Shown in pieces: positions 18,375 through 26,004 of a DNA stretch of 64,000 nt. Under the pieces are notes generated by a model. That model was not told where the DNA came from. It saw only the letters and a program-made list of their open reading frames with translations, and did not search any database. Every line of letters starts with the position of its first letter. Within the stretch, counting starts at the first letter, position 1. The position numbers and the translations under genes were made by a program. The DNA comes from Beijerinckiaceae bacterium (GTDB taxonomy: Bacteria; Pseudomonadota; Alphaproteobacteria; Rhizobiales; Beijerinckiaceae): assembly GCA_009773635.1 (NCBI GenBank), contig WSYC01000015.1:1-64000 (forward strand), read 5' to 3'.

Positions 18375-19004
18375 ATGTCGCCTCCCGAACTGCTATTCCT
18401 GCAGGAGCCCTCCCGGCCGATGATCGCCACCCTCGCCTACGAGGAGGGCGCTTATCCGGATGTCGTGCTGGAAACCGTTGTCCGGCAAGCCCAGAACGCC
18501 GGATTGCGCCTTGCCGGCGTGATCCAGCACGATATCACGCGACGGGATCGCTCCCGCTGCGATATGGCGCTCGAAGACCTTGCGACCGGCACCCGCATCG
18601 GGTTGTCGGAGGACCGGGGCACGGCGGCACGCGGGTGCCGCATCGATCAGAGCGGGCTGGCGCACGCCGCCGTGCTCGCCAGCAAGGCACTGGAAGGCCC
18701 GATCGACCTTCTGGTCATCAATAAGTTCGGCAAGATCGAGAGCGAGGGCGGCGGGCTGCGCGATGTCATCGCCGAAGCCGTTTCATGCGGGGTCCCGGTG
18801 GTGGTCGGGGTGCCGATGCGCAACCTCGATGCCTGGCATGCCTTTGCAGGCTCCTTCCAGCAGCGGCTTGCACCCGATGTTCCCGCGCTCACCGCATGGA
18901 TCGCGGCGCGCCTCCAGCCGGCATCCTCCAATCCCGACAGGGCGGCGCGCGACGCCGGCCTCCCGATGCGGTTTCAAGATGACGTCGGCCCCAGCCTCGC
19001 CTGA
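18375..19004 (+). CDS. DUF2478 family protein, molybdenum-linked
   Basis: The 209 residues start at ATG 18375 with GAGGA upstream. They show IATLAYEEG near the N-terminus, where a nucleotide-binding loop is expected, and LLVINKFGKIESEGGGLRDVIAEA, characteristic of DUF2478 proteins, which resemble small P-loop proteins and often sit beside molybdenum transport or cofactor genes. Exact function is unknown. It is the last gene of the nar operon and overlaps the convergent Lrp gene by 31 bases. Confidence 0.75.
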   Translation: MSPPELLFLQEPSRPMIATLAYEEGAYPDVVLETVVRQAQNAGLRLAGVIQHDITRRDRSRCDMALEDLATGTRIGLSEDRGTAARGCRIDQSGLAHAAVLASKALEGPIDLLVINKFGKIESEGGGLRDVIAEAVSCGVPVVVGVPMRNLDAWHAFAGSFQQRLAPDVPALTAWIAARLQPASSNPDRAARDAGLPMRFQDDVGPSLA

Positions 19005-19426
19005 CTGGAGCGGGGCGTTGCCAGCAGCAGATGCGTTTCGGAAGCCACGATGCCCGCAACCAGCCGGATGCGGTGCAGGAGGGTGTCGAGCGCCGTGAGG
19101 CTTTCGGTGCTCAGCTCGGTGACAAGATCCCATTTTCCGCTTGTCGTATGGATTGCCGTGACCTCGGCGAAGCCGCTGAGGGCATCGACGACCCTGTCCT
19201 TGGCGCGGCCTTCAACCTCGATCAGCGTGATGCCCCGGACCGGCGCGGAGACGACATCCGCCTTCAGGACGACCGTATAACCGACGACATCGCCTGTGTG
19301 TTCGAGGCGCTGCATTCGCGCGCGGACCGTCGCGCGCGACGCAGCGAGTTCGAGTGCGAGATCGGAGACGCTCCGCCGCCCGTCATGGCGCAGCAGCGTG
19401 ATCAACCGTTGATCGAAATCATCCAT
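18974..19426 (-). CDS. Lrp/AsnC family transcriptional regulator
   Basis: The 150 residues have an N-terminal HTH (DDFDQRLITLLRHDGRRSVSDLA then ASRATVRARMQRLEHTG) and a C-terminal RAM effector domain (RGITLIEVEG, HTTSGKWDLVTEL). It is divergent from arginase and ornithine cyclodeaminase, so it probably senses arginine or ornithine and controls those genes. ATG 19426 is the family-like start; an ATG at 19459 would add 11 residues. Neither has a strong SD. Confidence 0.88.
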   Translation of the reverse strand: MDDFDQRLITLLRHDGRRSVSDLALELAASRATVRARMQRLEHTGDVVGYTVVLKADVVSAPVRGITLIEVEGRAKDRVVDALSGFAEVTAIHTTSGKWDLVTELSTESLTALDTLLHRIRLVAGIVASETHLLLATPRSSQARLGPTSS

Positions 19427-19460
19427 GATATGCCCATTATGATCGAAAATACTTCTCATA

Positions 19461-19472
19461 TTGATAAATCAA
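19461..19472. promoter_or_regulatory. Candidate Lrp-type operator
   Basis: TTGAT-AA-ATCAA lies in the AT-rich divergent region between the Lrp gene and arginase. The 2-base spacer excludes a standard FNR box. It probably belongs to the Lrp/AsnC protein. Confidence 0.35.
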
Positions 19473-19548
19473 ATCGTACAAAAGAGCAATTTTGACTGTT
19501 CATCTCGCCATCTCCGGCCGCTATCTTTCTACAGGCTGGAGGAATGAC

Positions 19549-20478
19549 ATGAACCGCAAGACCTGTATCGTGATCGGAGCCCCTGTGCAGGATGGCACCG
19601 GGCGGCTGGGCTGTGACATGGGGCCGAGTGCTTTTCGTGCGGCCGGTATCGGGCCAGCCTTGCAGTCCCTGGGCTATCAGGTGCTCGACAGGGGCAATCT
19701 GAGTGCGACCGCGCGTCCGGCACGCTCGCACCCGAACCCGGCGATCCGGTCGCTCGCGGAGATCGCGGGCTGGACCGAAACGCTCGCAGCGGAAGTGCAC
19801 GAGGCCAGCACGCTCGGCATGCCGATCGTGCTCGGGGGCGATCACAGCCTCGCAGCCGGCACGCTCTCGGGCCATGCGCGCCATGCCGCCGAAGCCGGTC
19901 GCAAGCTTTTCGTGCTCTGGCTCGATGCCCACCCGGATCTGCATACGCTGGAGTCGACGGAAAGCGGCAATCTCCATGGCGTGCCGATGGCTTATGCGCT
20001 CGGCCTGCCGGGGTTCTCCGGGTATTTCCCGCCGCTTTCCACCCCGCTCGATCCGGCGCGGGTTTGCATGATGGGGCTCAGAAGTGTCGATCCCGCCGAG
20101 CGCCGGCGGCTTGTCGAGCTGGGTATTCGCGTGCACGACATGCGCGCCGTTGACGAGAATGGCGTCGGCACGCTGTTGCGCGATTTTCTCGATGAAGTGG
20201 CGCGGCAGGACGGCATTCTGCACGTCAGCCTCGATGTTGATTTTCTCGATCCGGATATCGCGCCGGGGGTCGGCACCACGGTGCCGGGCGGCGCGACCTT
20301 CCGTGAGGCGCATCTCATCATGGAGATGCTGCACGATTGCGGGCGCGTGACGAGCCTCGATCTCGTCGAACTCAACCCCTTCCTCGATGATCGCGGCCGC
20401 ACGGCGCGGCTCCTCGTCGATCTCACCGCCAGCCTGATGGGTCGCTCCGTGCTCGACCGCCCGACCCGGAGTTTCTGA
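19549..20478 (+). CDS. Arginase
   Basis: It hydrolyses arginine to ornithine and urea with a dinuclear Mn site. The 309 residues show GGDHSLAAG, DAHPDLHT (with Pro where many have Ala), SLDVDFLDPDIAPGVGT and LVELNP. ATG 19549 has GGAGGA 6 bases upstream; the longer open frame from 19492 covers the promoter. ornithine cyclodeaminase starts 3 bases after the stop, so arginine would go to ornithine and then proline. Confidence 0.93.
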   Translation: MNRKTCIVIGAPVQDGTGRLGCDMGPSAFRAAGIGPALQSLGYQVLDRGNLSATARPARSHPNPAIRSLAEIAGWTETLAAEVHEASTLGMPIVLGGDHSLAAGTLSGHARHAAEAGRKLFVLWLDAHPDLHTLESTESGNLHGVPMAYALGLPGFSGYFPPLSTPLDPARVCMMGLRSVDPAERRRLVELGIRVHDMRAVDENGVGTLLRDFLDEVARQDGILHVSLDVDFLDPDIAPGVGTTVPGGATFREAHLIMEMLHDCGRVTSLDLVELNPFLDDRGRTARLLVDLTASLMGRSVLDRPTRSF

Positions 20479-20481
20479 GCC

Positions 20482-21540
20482 ATGGATGGCAAGCTTATGG
20501 ACCGCAAGCTCAATGTCGTGCGCTTCGTCAGCGTCGACAGCATGATGAAGCTGGTGCTTCAGATCGGCGTCGAGCAGGTGCTGGCCGATCTCGCCGCCCG
20601 GATCGAGGCCGATTTCCGGCGCTGGCCGTGCTTCGACAAGACCGCACGCGTCGCCTCGCATAGCCCTGACGGGGTCATCGAGTTGATGCCGACGAGTGAT
20701 GGCGGGCAATACGCGTTCAAATACGTCAACGGACACCCGAAGAACACGCGCGATGGCCGCCAGACCGTCACCGCCTTCGGGGTGCTTGCGGATGTCGAGA
20801 CCGGCTATCCCTTGCTCCTGACCGAAATGACGATCCTGACTGCGCTGCGCACCGCCGCCACCTCCGCGATGGCCGCGCGGCATCTCGCACCGGCGGGGGC
20901 CGATACCATGGCGCTGATCGGCAATGGCGCGCAGTCCGAATTCCAGGCGCTTGCCTTCAAGGCCCTGCTCGGGGTCCGCAAGCTCCGGCTTTTTGACATC
21001 GATGCTAGCGCCAGCGCGCGATGCGCCCGCAATCTCCAGCGCTACGGCTTCGAGATCGAGATATGCCCTTCCGCCGAAGCTGCCGTGATGGGGGCCGAGA
21101 TCATCACCACCGTCACCGCCGACAAGGCGAATGCGACAATCCTGACCGACAACATGGTCGGCGCGGGCGTGCATATCAACGCTGTCGGCGGGGATTGTCC
21201 CGGCAAGACCGAGCTGCACGCCGATATCCTCCGCCGCGCCGGGATCTTTGTCGAATACCCGCCGCAGACCCGGATCGAGGGCGAGATCCAGCAGCTCGCA
21301 GCAGACCATCCGGTCACCGAGCTCTGGCAGGTTGTCGCGGGTCACGCGGTGGGCCGGTGCGATCCGCGTCAGATCACGCTGTTCGACTCCGTCGGGTTTG
21401 CGATCGAGGATTTCTCGGCGCTCAGCTGGCTCGCGGGTGAGTTGGACCGCAGCGGGATGTTTGCCGAACTTGATCTGCTGGCCGACCCGGATGATCCGCG
21501 CGATCTCTTCGGCATGCTGCTGCGCGCGGAAGCCGCCTGA
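20482..21540 (+). CDS. Ornithine cyclodeaminase
   Basis: This NAD-dependent enzyme converts ornithine to proline and ammonia. The 352 residues have ALRTAATSAMAARHLA, the Rossmann motif ALIGNGAQSEFQALA, and INAVGGDCPGKTEL, all typical. With arginase it forms a two-step arginine-to-proline catabolic operon next to an Lrp regulator. ATG at 20482 fits; an internal ATG 15 bases later is possible. Confidence 0.93.
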   Translation: MDGKLMDRKLNVVRFVSVDSMMKLVLQIGVEQVLADLAARIEADFRRWPCFDKTARVASHSPDGVIELMPTSDGGQYAFKYVNGHPKNTRDGRQTVTAFGVLADVETGYPLLLTEMTILTALRTAATSAMAARHLAPAGADTMALIGNGAQSEFQALAFKALLGVRKLRLFDIDASASARCARNLQRYGFEIEICPSAEAAVMGAEIITTVTADKANATILTDNMVGAGVHINAVGGDCPGKTELHADILRRAGIFVEYPPQTRIEGEIQQLAADHPVTELWQVVAGHAVGRCDPRQITLFDSVGFAIEDFSALSWLAGELDRSGMFAELDLLADPDDPRDLFGMLLRAEAA

Positions 21541-21545
21541 GCGCT

Positions 21546-21920
21546 TCACCGGCCTCTGGTCGGCTGCGCCACAAGATAGGCCGAGATCGTGTCTGTCAGG
21601 CGCGCGGCCTTCTCGACATTCGCGCCGTTCGAGATCATGAACGCCGTCACCGGCGCCTCGATCACCAGCGGTGCCGCGGCGTTGCTCGACGGCAGGACCG
21701 GGTGGGCCGGCTGCGCGATGATCAGCTCATGCGCCATGGGGGCGAGCGGCAGCGTCAATCCCTCGACAGGAGCCGTCACCTGCCGGGTCGCAGCGTCGAA
21801 TGACGGGGAAACGCTGGGGGTCGTGGCACCGGCACGCTGCGCCGCGATCAAAAAGGCAATGGCAAAATCAGGCTCGATGCCGGATGCGAGGGCAGTATGA
21901 AGTGGTGGCGGGAATGACAA
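21546..21920 (-). CDS. Hypothetical protein, Ala/Pro-rich
   Basis: The 124-residue frame has the strong G/C third-base bias of real genes here, clearest in its last 45 codons (PLVIEAPVTAFMISNGANVEKAARLTDTISAYL). No domain, signal peptide or membrane segment is recognised. It converges on ornithine cyclodeaminase, whose stop is 5 bases away. The N-terminus is uncertain, and it could be a fragment of a longer gene. Confidence 0.5.
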   Translation of the reverse strand: MSFPPPLHTALASGIEPDFAIAFLIAAQRAGATTPSVSPSFDAATRQVTAPVEGLTLPLAPMAHELIIAQPAHPVLPSSNAAAPLVIEAPVTAFMISNGANVEKAARLTDTISAYLVAQPTRGR

Positions 21921-21982
21921 AAGGCAGCCATTGTGCCTTGTGCCCGTCAGTCACAATTGAACACAGGCCAGCGCGCGCCAGT

Positions 21983-22010
21983 TTGATCATCGCGCATTCC
22001 ATGATATATA
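21983..22010 (+). promoter_or_regulatory. Possible sigma-70 promoter of vapBC
   Basis: TTGATC (21983-21988) and TATATA (22005-22010) are 16 bases apart in an AT-rich patch, 31 bases before the vapB ATG. VapB would be expected to repress here. Confidence 0.4.
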
Positions 22011-22041
22011 TTTTTGATGATACCAATTGGAGGCTATCGTC

Positions 22042-22311
22042 ATGGCGACGGCGCGCAAGGAACCGACCGGCAAGGTCTTCATGCATGGTCGCTCTCAGGC
22101 CGTACGGCTCCCCAAGGAGTTCCGGCTGCCAGGAACGGAAGTGAAAATCAGGCGCCTCGGGCACAAGCTTGTTCTTGAACCCATCGAACCGCCCGCCTTC
22201 GATGTGAAGGCATGGCGGACGAAGCTGCGCGCCTTGGGAGCCGCCGACTTTCTCCCCGAAGGTCGTCCTGAACAGCCGACAATGCCAGACGATGGCCTCT
22301 CCTTCGAGTAG
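22042..22311 (+). CDS. vapB: VapB-type antitoxin (AbrB/SpoVT fold)
   Basis: The 89 residues open with a swapped-hairpin AbrB domain (GKVFMHGRSQAVRLPKEFRLPGTEVKIRRLG) and end in a C-terminal segment that should wrap the toxin (DGLSFE). GGAGG lies 8 bases before ATG 22042; the frame is open from TTG 22027. It neutralises VapC and represses the operon. vapC begins 9 bases later. Confidence 0.9.
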   Translation: MATARKEPTGKVFMHGRSQAVRLPKEFRLPGTEVKIRRLGHKLVLEPIEPPAFDVKAWRTKLRALGAADFLPEGRPEQPTMPDDGLSFE

Positions 22312-22320
22312 GGTCAGCCG

Positions 22321-22728
22321 ATGTTTCTTCTCGACACCAACGCCATCATCGCCGTTTTGACCGAGCGGGTTCCGGCCATCGCGCAGCGGCTCGACGCTGA
22401 AGTCGCGCGAGGCTCGACCATCCTTCTCTCGACCGTCGTGCTTCACGAGTTGCGTTATGGCGTCGCGAAAAGCGTCAAGCGCGCTCAGAGCGAGGCGCTC
22501 CTGCAAAGTTTTCTCGAATTACCGATTGAAATCGCGGCCTTTGAAGTTGAAGACGCCGATCATGCTGGCGACATCCGCGCCCATCTCGCCAGCCAAGGCA
22601 CACCCGCCGGCCCCTATGATGTGCTTGTCGCTGCCCAAGCCCGCAGCCGTGGCGCAGTCCTCATCTCAGCCAATCGCCGTGAATTTGATCGCGTGCCGGG
22701 GCTGATCGTGGCGGATTGGGGAGTGTAG
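22321..22728 (+). CDS. vapC: VapC-type PIN-domain ribonuclease toxin
   Basis: The 135 residues have PIN acidic residues in FLLDTNAII (Asp5), the Glu of LHELRYG (Glu43), and Asp98 in PYDVLVAAQARSRG, followed by LISANRREFDRVPGL. VapC toxins cut tRNA or rRNA when freed from VapB. The protein is full length and probably functional. Confidence 0.92.
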   Translation: MFLLDTNAIIAVLTERVPAIAQRLDAEVARGSTILLSTVVLHELRYGVAKSVKRAQSEALLQSFLELPIEIAAFEVEDADHAGDIRAHLASQGTPAGPYDVLVAAQARSRGAVLISANRREFDRVPGLIVADWGV

Positions 22729-22751
22729 CGCAACGGCCCTCCTAATGAGCA

Positions 22752-22779
22752 ATAGTGCGTTTTTCTGCATCTGCACTAT
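22752..22779. other. Dyad in the 279-base gap after vapC
   Basis: ATAGTGC (22752-22758) is inverted as GCACTAT (22773-22779), with a T-rich 14-base spacer. The rest of 22729-23007 shows no gene I can support. It may terminate vapBC or act as an operator for the next gene. Confidence 0.3.
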
Positions 22780-23007
22780 CGTGAATGGCTGAAATGGGGC
22801 CGGAAGCGGTCTGTCTGGTTCTGAGCTCTTGATGTGGAAGAGCCGACATTCTCGGGCTATGCTCTGGCAAGCCAAAGAAAAACAGACGCCTCTGGCATGG
22901 TTGATTGCGCCGGTTGAGGCGGATCATTGCCAAAAATGCTGCTTCTGTCCTTCTCCCAGCCGGCCTTGATATTCGAGACGCAAGCCAAGGCCGACTGGAG
23001 ATGCCGC

Positions 23008-23391
23008 ATGGCTCATGACACAATCGCAAGCTCTGCCCCGATCGGGAGAATCCGCGCCATCATTCGGACGGTCGATCTCGACTGCGAATGCCGTGACAAG
23101 CTGGACCTGGCGCTGGATCGCTTCGAACTGCTCGAACGGCGACGACATCTGCGAACCCTCATTCAGGATGCGCGGCATCAGGCGGAGCAGATTGCCTCCA
23201 TGCTCGACCTCCTGCGGGAGCTCGATGAAATTCGTGCCGACGAGAGCGATGGTTCGGTCTTCGAGGAGCTCGCGCTCCTCTTCGATGCGATCGCCGTCGC
23301 GGCGGCAACCGGAGCGCGGGACATGCGTCATTTTCGCACGTTGCACGCTGGTTTACCCGCCCCGGAAACACCGGATGGGACAGTCCCCTGA
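23008..23391 (+). CDS. Hypothetical helical protein
   Basis: The 127 residues from ATG 23008 (GGAG 7 bases before) are mostly charged helix (LDCECRDKLDLALDRFELLERR and LIQDARHQAEQIASMLDLL), with coiled-coil potential and no membrane segment. The frame is open back to 22927 but that part is less gene-like. It converges on ubiV (gap 10 bases). No family is recognised. Confidence 0.55.
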   Translation: MAHDTIASSAPIGRIRAIIRTVDLDCECRDKLDLALDRFELLERRRHLRTLIQDARHQAEQIASMLDLLRELDEIRADESDGSVFEELALLFDAIAVAAATGARDMRHFRTLHAGLPAPETPDGTVP

Positions 23392-23401
23392 CCGGCAGCT
23401 T

Positions 23402-24289
23402 CTATTCTGCGCCGGTCGCGCCGAACATGAAGCCGCGGGAGAAGGGCATCGGCGGGCCCAGCGCAGCAAGCTCGACATCCACGCCGGTGCCATCTGTCCT
23501 GCCTTCCAGAACCGAGCGAAACACCTTGGTCACCCTGACGAAATCACCGGAGTGCGGCGAAAGCCGCAATGAACTCACACCTGCACCGGCAAGCGAAGCA
23601 ATGTCGCCGGCAAGATTGACGCAATTGAAGGAGAGCGTCTGAACGCCGTTGACCGTCAGAAACGCCTGCCTGTCAAGCGTGTCGACTGTCAGCCCGTCCG
23701 GATCGCGGTCGCAGACGAACTGGCAGGAATCCTTGGCCAGACCATGCACCCGCGCGTGATAACAGCGCCCCGAGATCGCCAGCGGCACCCGTCCGAAGGC
23801 CCAGACCTCGCAGCCGACATTTTCCGCACGCGCCGCCTCGGCCAGTCCCGCGACCGAGGCGAAGGGAAGTTCGGGCGGCAGGCAGATCGAGCGTGCCCCC
23901 TTGTTCGCGAGAAAACGCAGCGTGCCCTCGTTGTAGACATTGACGAGCGGGCCGATCGAGAAAGGCCGGGTTTTGCCCGCCCAACGCATCAGCGTCAGAT
24001 CATTGATCTCGACTTCCGGCGCATCATCCTCGAACAGCGCGGCGGCGGCGCGGCGTTCGCGCGGCAGGGTGACGAGTGCCAGCGATGTCAACACGACTTG
24101 CTTGCCGCCCCGCTCCAGCCGCTCGATCGCATCGGGGATGCGGTCCGCGTAGAACGGTAGCCGTTTCGAGCACACGAGTTCGCCGAGCACCACCCGGTCG
24201 ACGGGTGCTTCATCCGCGATGCGCGCGTAGAAATCCGCCCATTGCTGTGCCGGCCAGTTGAACTGAAGCGGGCCGATTGTCAGGTCCAT
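23402..24289 (-). CDS. ubiV: UbiV, O2-independent ubiquinone hydroxylation (U32 family)
   Basis: UbiV works with UbiU to hydroxylate ubiquinone precursors without oxygen. The 295 residues, counted from ATG 24289 (MDLTIGPLQFNWP), contain Cys40, Cys176, Cys189 and Cys193, the four-Cys pattern that holds a [4Fe-4S] cluster in E. coli UbiV. The peptidase U32 fold is shared but UbiV is not thought to be a protease. It is the third gene of ubiT-ubiU-ubiV. Confidence 0.92.
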   Translation of the reverse strand: MDLTIGPLQFNWPAQQWADFYARIADEAPVDRVVLGELVCSKRLPFYADRIPDAIERLERGGKQVVLTSLALVTLPRERRAAAALFEDDAPEVEINDLTLMRWAGKTRPFSIGPLVNVYNEGTLRFLANKGARSICLPPELPFASVAGLAEAARAENVGCEVWAFGRVPLAISGRCYHARVHGLAKDSCQFVCDRDPDGLTVDTLDRQAFLTVNGVQTLSFNCVNLAGDIASLAGAGVSSLRLSPHSGDFVRVTKVFRSVLEGRTDGTGVDVELAALGPPMPFSRGFMFGATGAE

Positions 24290-24317
24290 AGCGAATTTCC
24301 TCAGTTCCGGTGCTGTC

Positions 24318-25328
24318 TCACCGCCAGGTTTTGCGATAGGCACCGGCGGTGGATTGCTGCCCCTCGGTCAGGCGCGAGAGTTCGCTCGCGGGGATCGGCA
24401 GGCCGGCGGCCTGCGCCTCGGTCGCGCGGCGGAACGCGCGGACAACCGCCTCGACATAGGCTTTTGAACGCTGGCGACCCTCGATCTTGAGCGCCCGCAC
24501 GCCGGCCTTCGCCAGTTGCGGGATCAGCGCGACGGCATCGAGGCTGACCGGATCCTCGAAGACGTGGCCGCGATAGTCACCCGCGGCGAAGCAGCCCTTG
24601 CACAGGGTGGGGTAAGGCGCAGCCGCCGCCTTTTCGACCCGGTGGATCGTGAATCCGCCAAGCCGCGAGACGAGATCACCGCCCTCCTCGCGGTATTCGA
24701 CGTGGCTGGCCGGTGAGCAGACCCCGTTCATGTTCGGCGATTTTCCGGTGGCGTAGGAGGAGAGCGAACAGCGCCCCTCCGCCATCACGCAGAGCCCGCC
24801 GAAGATGAAGACCTCGGTTTCCACATCGATATCGCGGTTGATCGCCGCGATCTCCTGCACCGTCAGGATGCGCGGCAGCACCACGCGCTTCACGCCGAAA
24901 GCCTCGGCGTAGAAGTTGATCGCGTCGGCATTGGCGGCGGCGGCCTGAACCGAGAGGTGGAGTCGCCGGTCCGGGTGTTTTTCCGCCGCATGGGCGAGCA
25001 GGCCGAGATCGGCGAGGATCACCGCATGCGCACTGGCGGCAAATGCGTCGTCCACCGCCCTGTGCCAGAGGGCCTCCGAACCGGCGCGGGGAAAGGTGTT
25101 GATTGCGACCAGCACCTTCGCGCCGCGCGCTTTCGCGTAGGCGATGCCCTCGGCCATCTCGGCGCGCGAGAAATTGAGACCGGGAAAGTTGCGGGCATTG
25201 GTCTCGTCGTTGAAACCGCAGTAGATGGTATCCGCCCCCGCATCCACCGCGCCGCGCAGCGAAGCCGGCGTGCCTGCCGGGCAGACGAGTTCCAGCCGCT
25301 CCTGCCGGATTGGCATACCCGGCATCAT
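24318..25328 (-). CDS. ubiU: UbiU, O2-independent ubiquinone hydroxylation (U32 family)
   Basis: This partner of UbiV has 336 residues. Signature ELVCPAGTPASLRGAVDAGAD, and cysteines at 180, 187, 204 and 243 (GGLCVMAEGRCS, NGVCSPAS, TLCKGC) fit the [4Fe-4S] site of UbiU. ATG 25328 overlaps the ubiT stop as ATGA; ATGs 3 and 12 bases later are possible. Prephenate is the oxygen source proposed for this system. Confidence 0.93.
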   Translation of the reverse strand: MMPGMPIRQERLELVCPAGTPASLRGAVDAGADTIYCGFNDETNARNFPGLNFSRAEMAEGIAYAKARGAKVLVAINTFPRAGSEALWHRAVDDAFAASAHAVILADLGLLAHAAEKHPDRRLHLSVQAAAANADAINFYAEAFGVKRVVLPRILTVQEIAAINRDIDVETEVFIFGGLCVMAEGRCSLSSYATGKSPNMNGVCSPASHVEYREEGGDLVSRLGGFTIHRVEKAAAAPYPTLCKGCFAAGDYRGHVFEDPVSLDAVALIPQLAKAGVRALKIEGRQRSKAYVEAVVRAFRRATEAQAAGLPIPASELSRLTEGQQSTAGAYRKTWR

Positions 25329-25882
25329 CCGTTGGCCTGCCGGGTGGTGTTCCGGGCAAGGCTGACACCGCTGGCCCTTTCAGCAAAAGGCAGCAGGAGC
25401 CAGAACGGCTTCTCCGCCAGCGCACGCAGCACGCCGAGCATCGCCAGGACCTCTTCCGAAAGATCGATCTCGGCGTCATCAATCGCGTTACGTAACGCAA
25501 GAATGGCCTCCGTGTTGCCCTCAATCGTGAGATCACGCGAGAAGAACAGCGCGTCGCCGTCATAGGTGCCGTGAACAAGGCCGATCAGCGCCGCAAGCGG
25601 CCCGGCGATACGGGCATCCCAACCGGCGGAACGGTCCCGGCGGACAAGTTCGACCCGCTTTCCCGCGCGGGCCGGAACGAGAAGAAGCGCGAACGGCAGA
25701 TCAACGGGATCAATCAGGAACGTGGTCGCGGCATGGGCACCGAGCCGCGCGAAGAGCGAGGGGTGACGGTCGACCGCGCCCTCCGCCAGCCGCCTGATCG
25801 CATGGTCGAGAACCGGCAACGGCAGCCCGCGCAGCAGATCGACCGCGAAGAGGGGAAGCCGGGGGATCGGGGCATCGTTCAT
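25325..25882 (-). CDS. ubiT: UbiT, SCP2-domain lipid-binding accessory factor
   Basis: UbiT binds prenylated intermediates for anaerobic ubiquinone synthesis and replaces UbiJ when oxygen is absent. The 185 residues include an SCP2-like central domain (GTYDGDALFFSRDLTIEGNTEAILALRNAIDD) that is typical for the family. It is the first gene of ubiTUV and is divergent from ubiD. Confidence 0.88.
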   Translation of the reverse strand: MNDAPIPRLPLFAVDLLRGLPLPVLDHAIRRLAEGAVDRHPSLFARLGAHAATTFLIDPVDLPFALLLVPARAGKRVELVRRDRSAGWDARIAGPLAALIGLVHGTYDGDALFFSRDLTIEGNTEAILALRNAIDDAEIDLSEEVLAMLGVLRALAEKPFWLLLPFAERASGVSLARNTTRQANG

Positions 25883-25916
25883 AGGTGCCTCATAGGCCCT
25901 CTGATCGCTGACCTCC

Positions 25917-25930
25917 TTGCGCTATCTCAA
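25917..25930. promoter_or_regulatory. FNR/DNR-like box between ubiT and ubiD
   Basis: TTGCG-CTAT-CTCAA keeps the TTG...CAA frame and 4-base spacer of Crp/Fnr sites. Its centre is 41 bases from the ubiT ATG and 81 from ubiD, much as the narR-side box is placed. It would couple both operons to low oxygen or nitrogen oxides. Confidence 0.5.
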
Positions 25931-26004
25931 AGCACAAAACGTCGGAGCGGCGCAGGCAGGTGCAAACCGCATGACGCGGCCGTTCATGGGAAAGCGCCGG
26001 CTTG

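Noticed and set aside
19456-21549. 697-residue open frame opposite arginase and ornithine cyclodeaminase
   Set aside because: It covers two clear enzyme genes on the other strand and lacks any motif.
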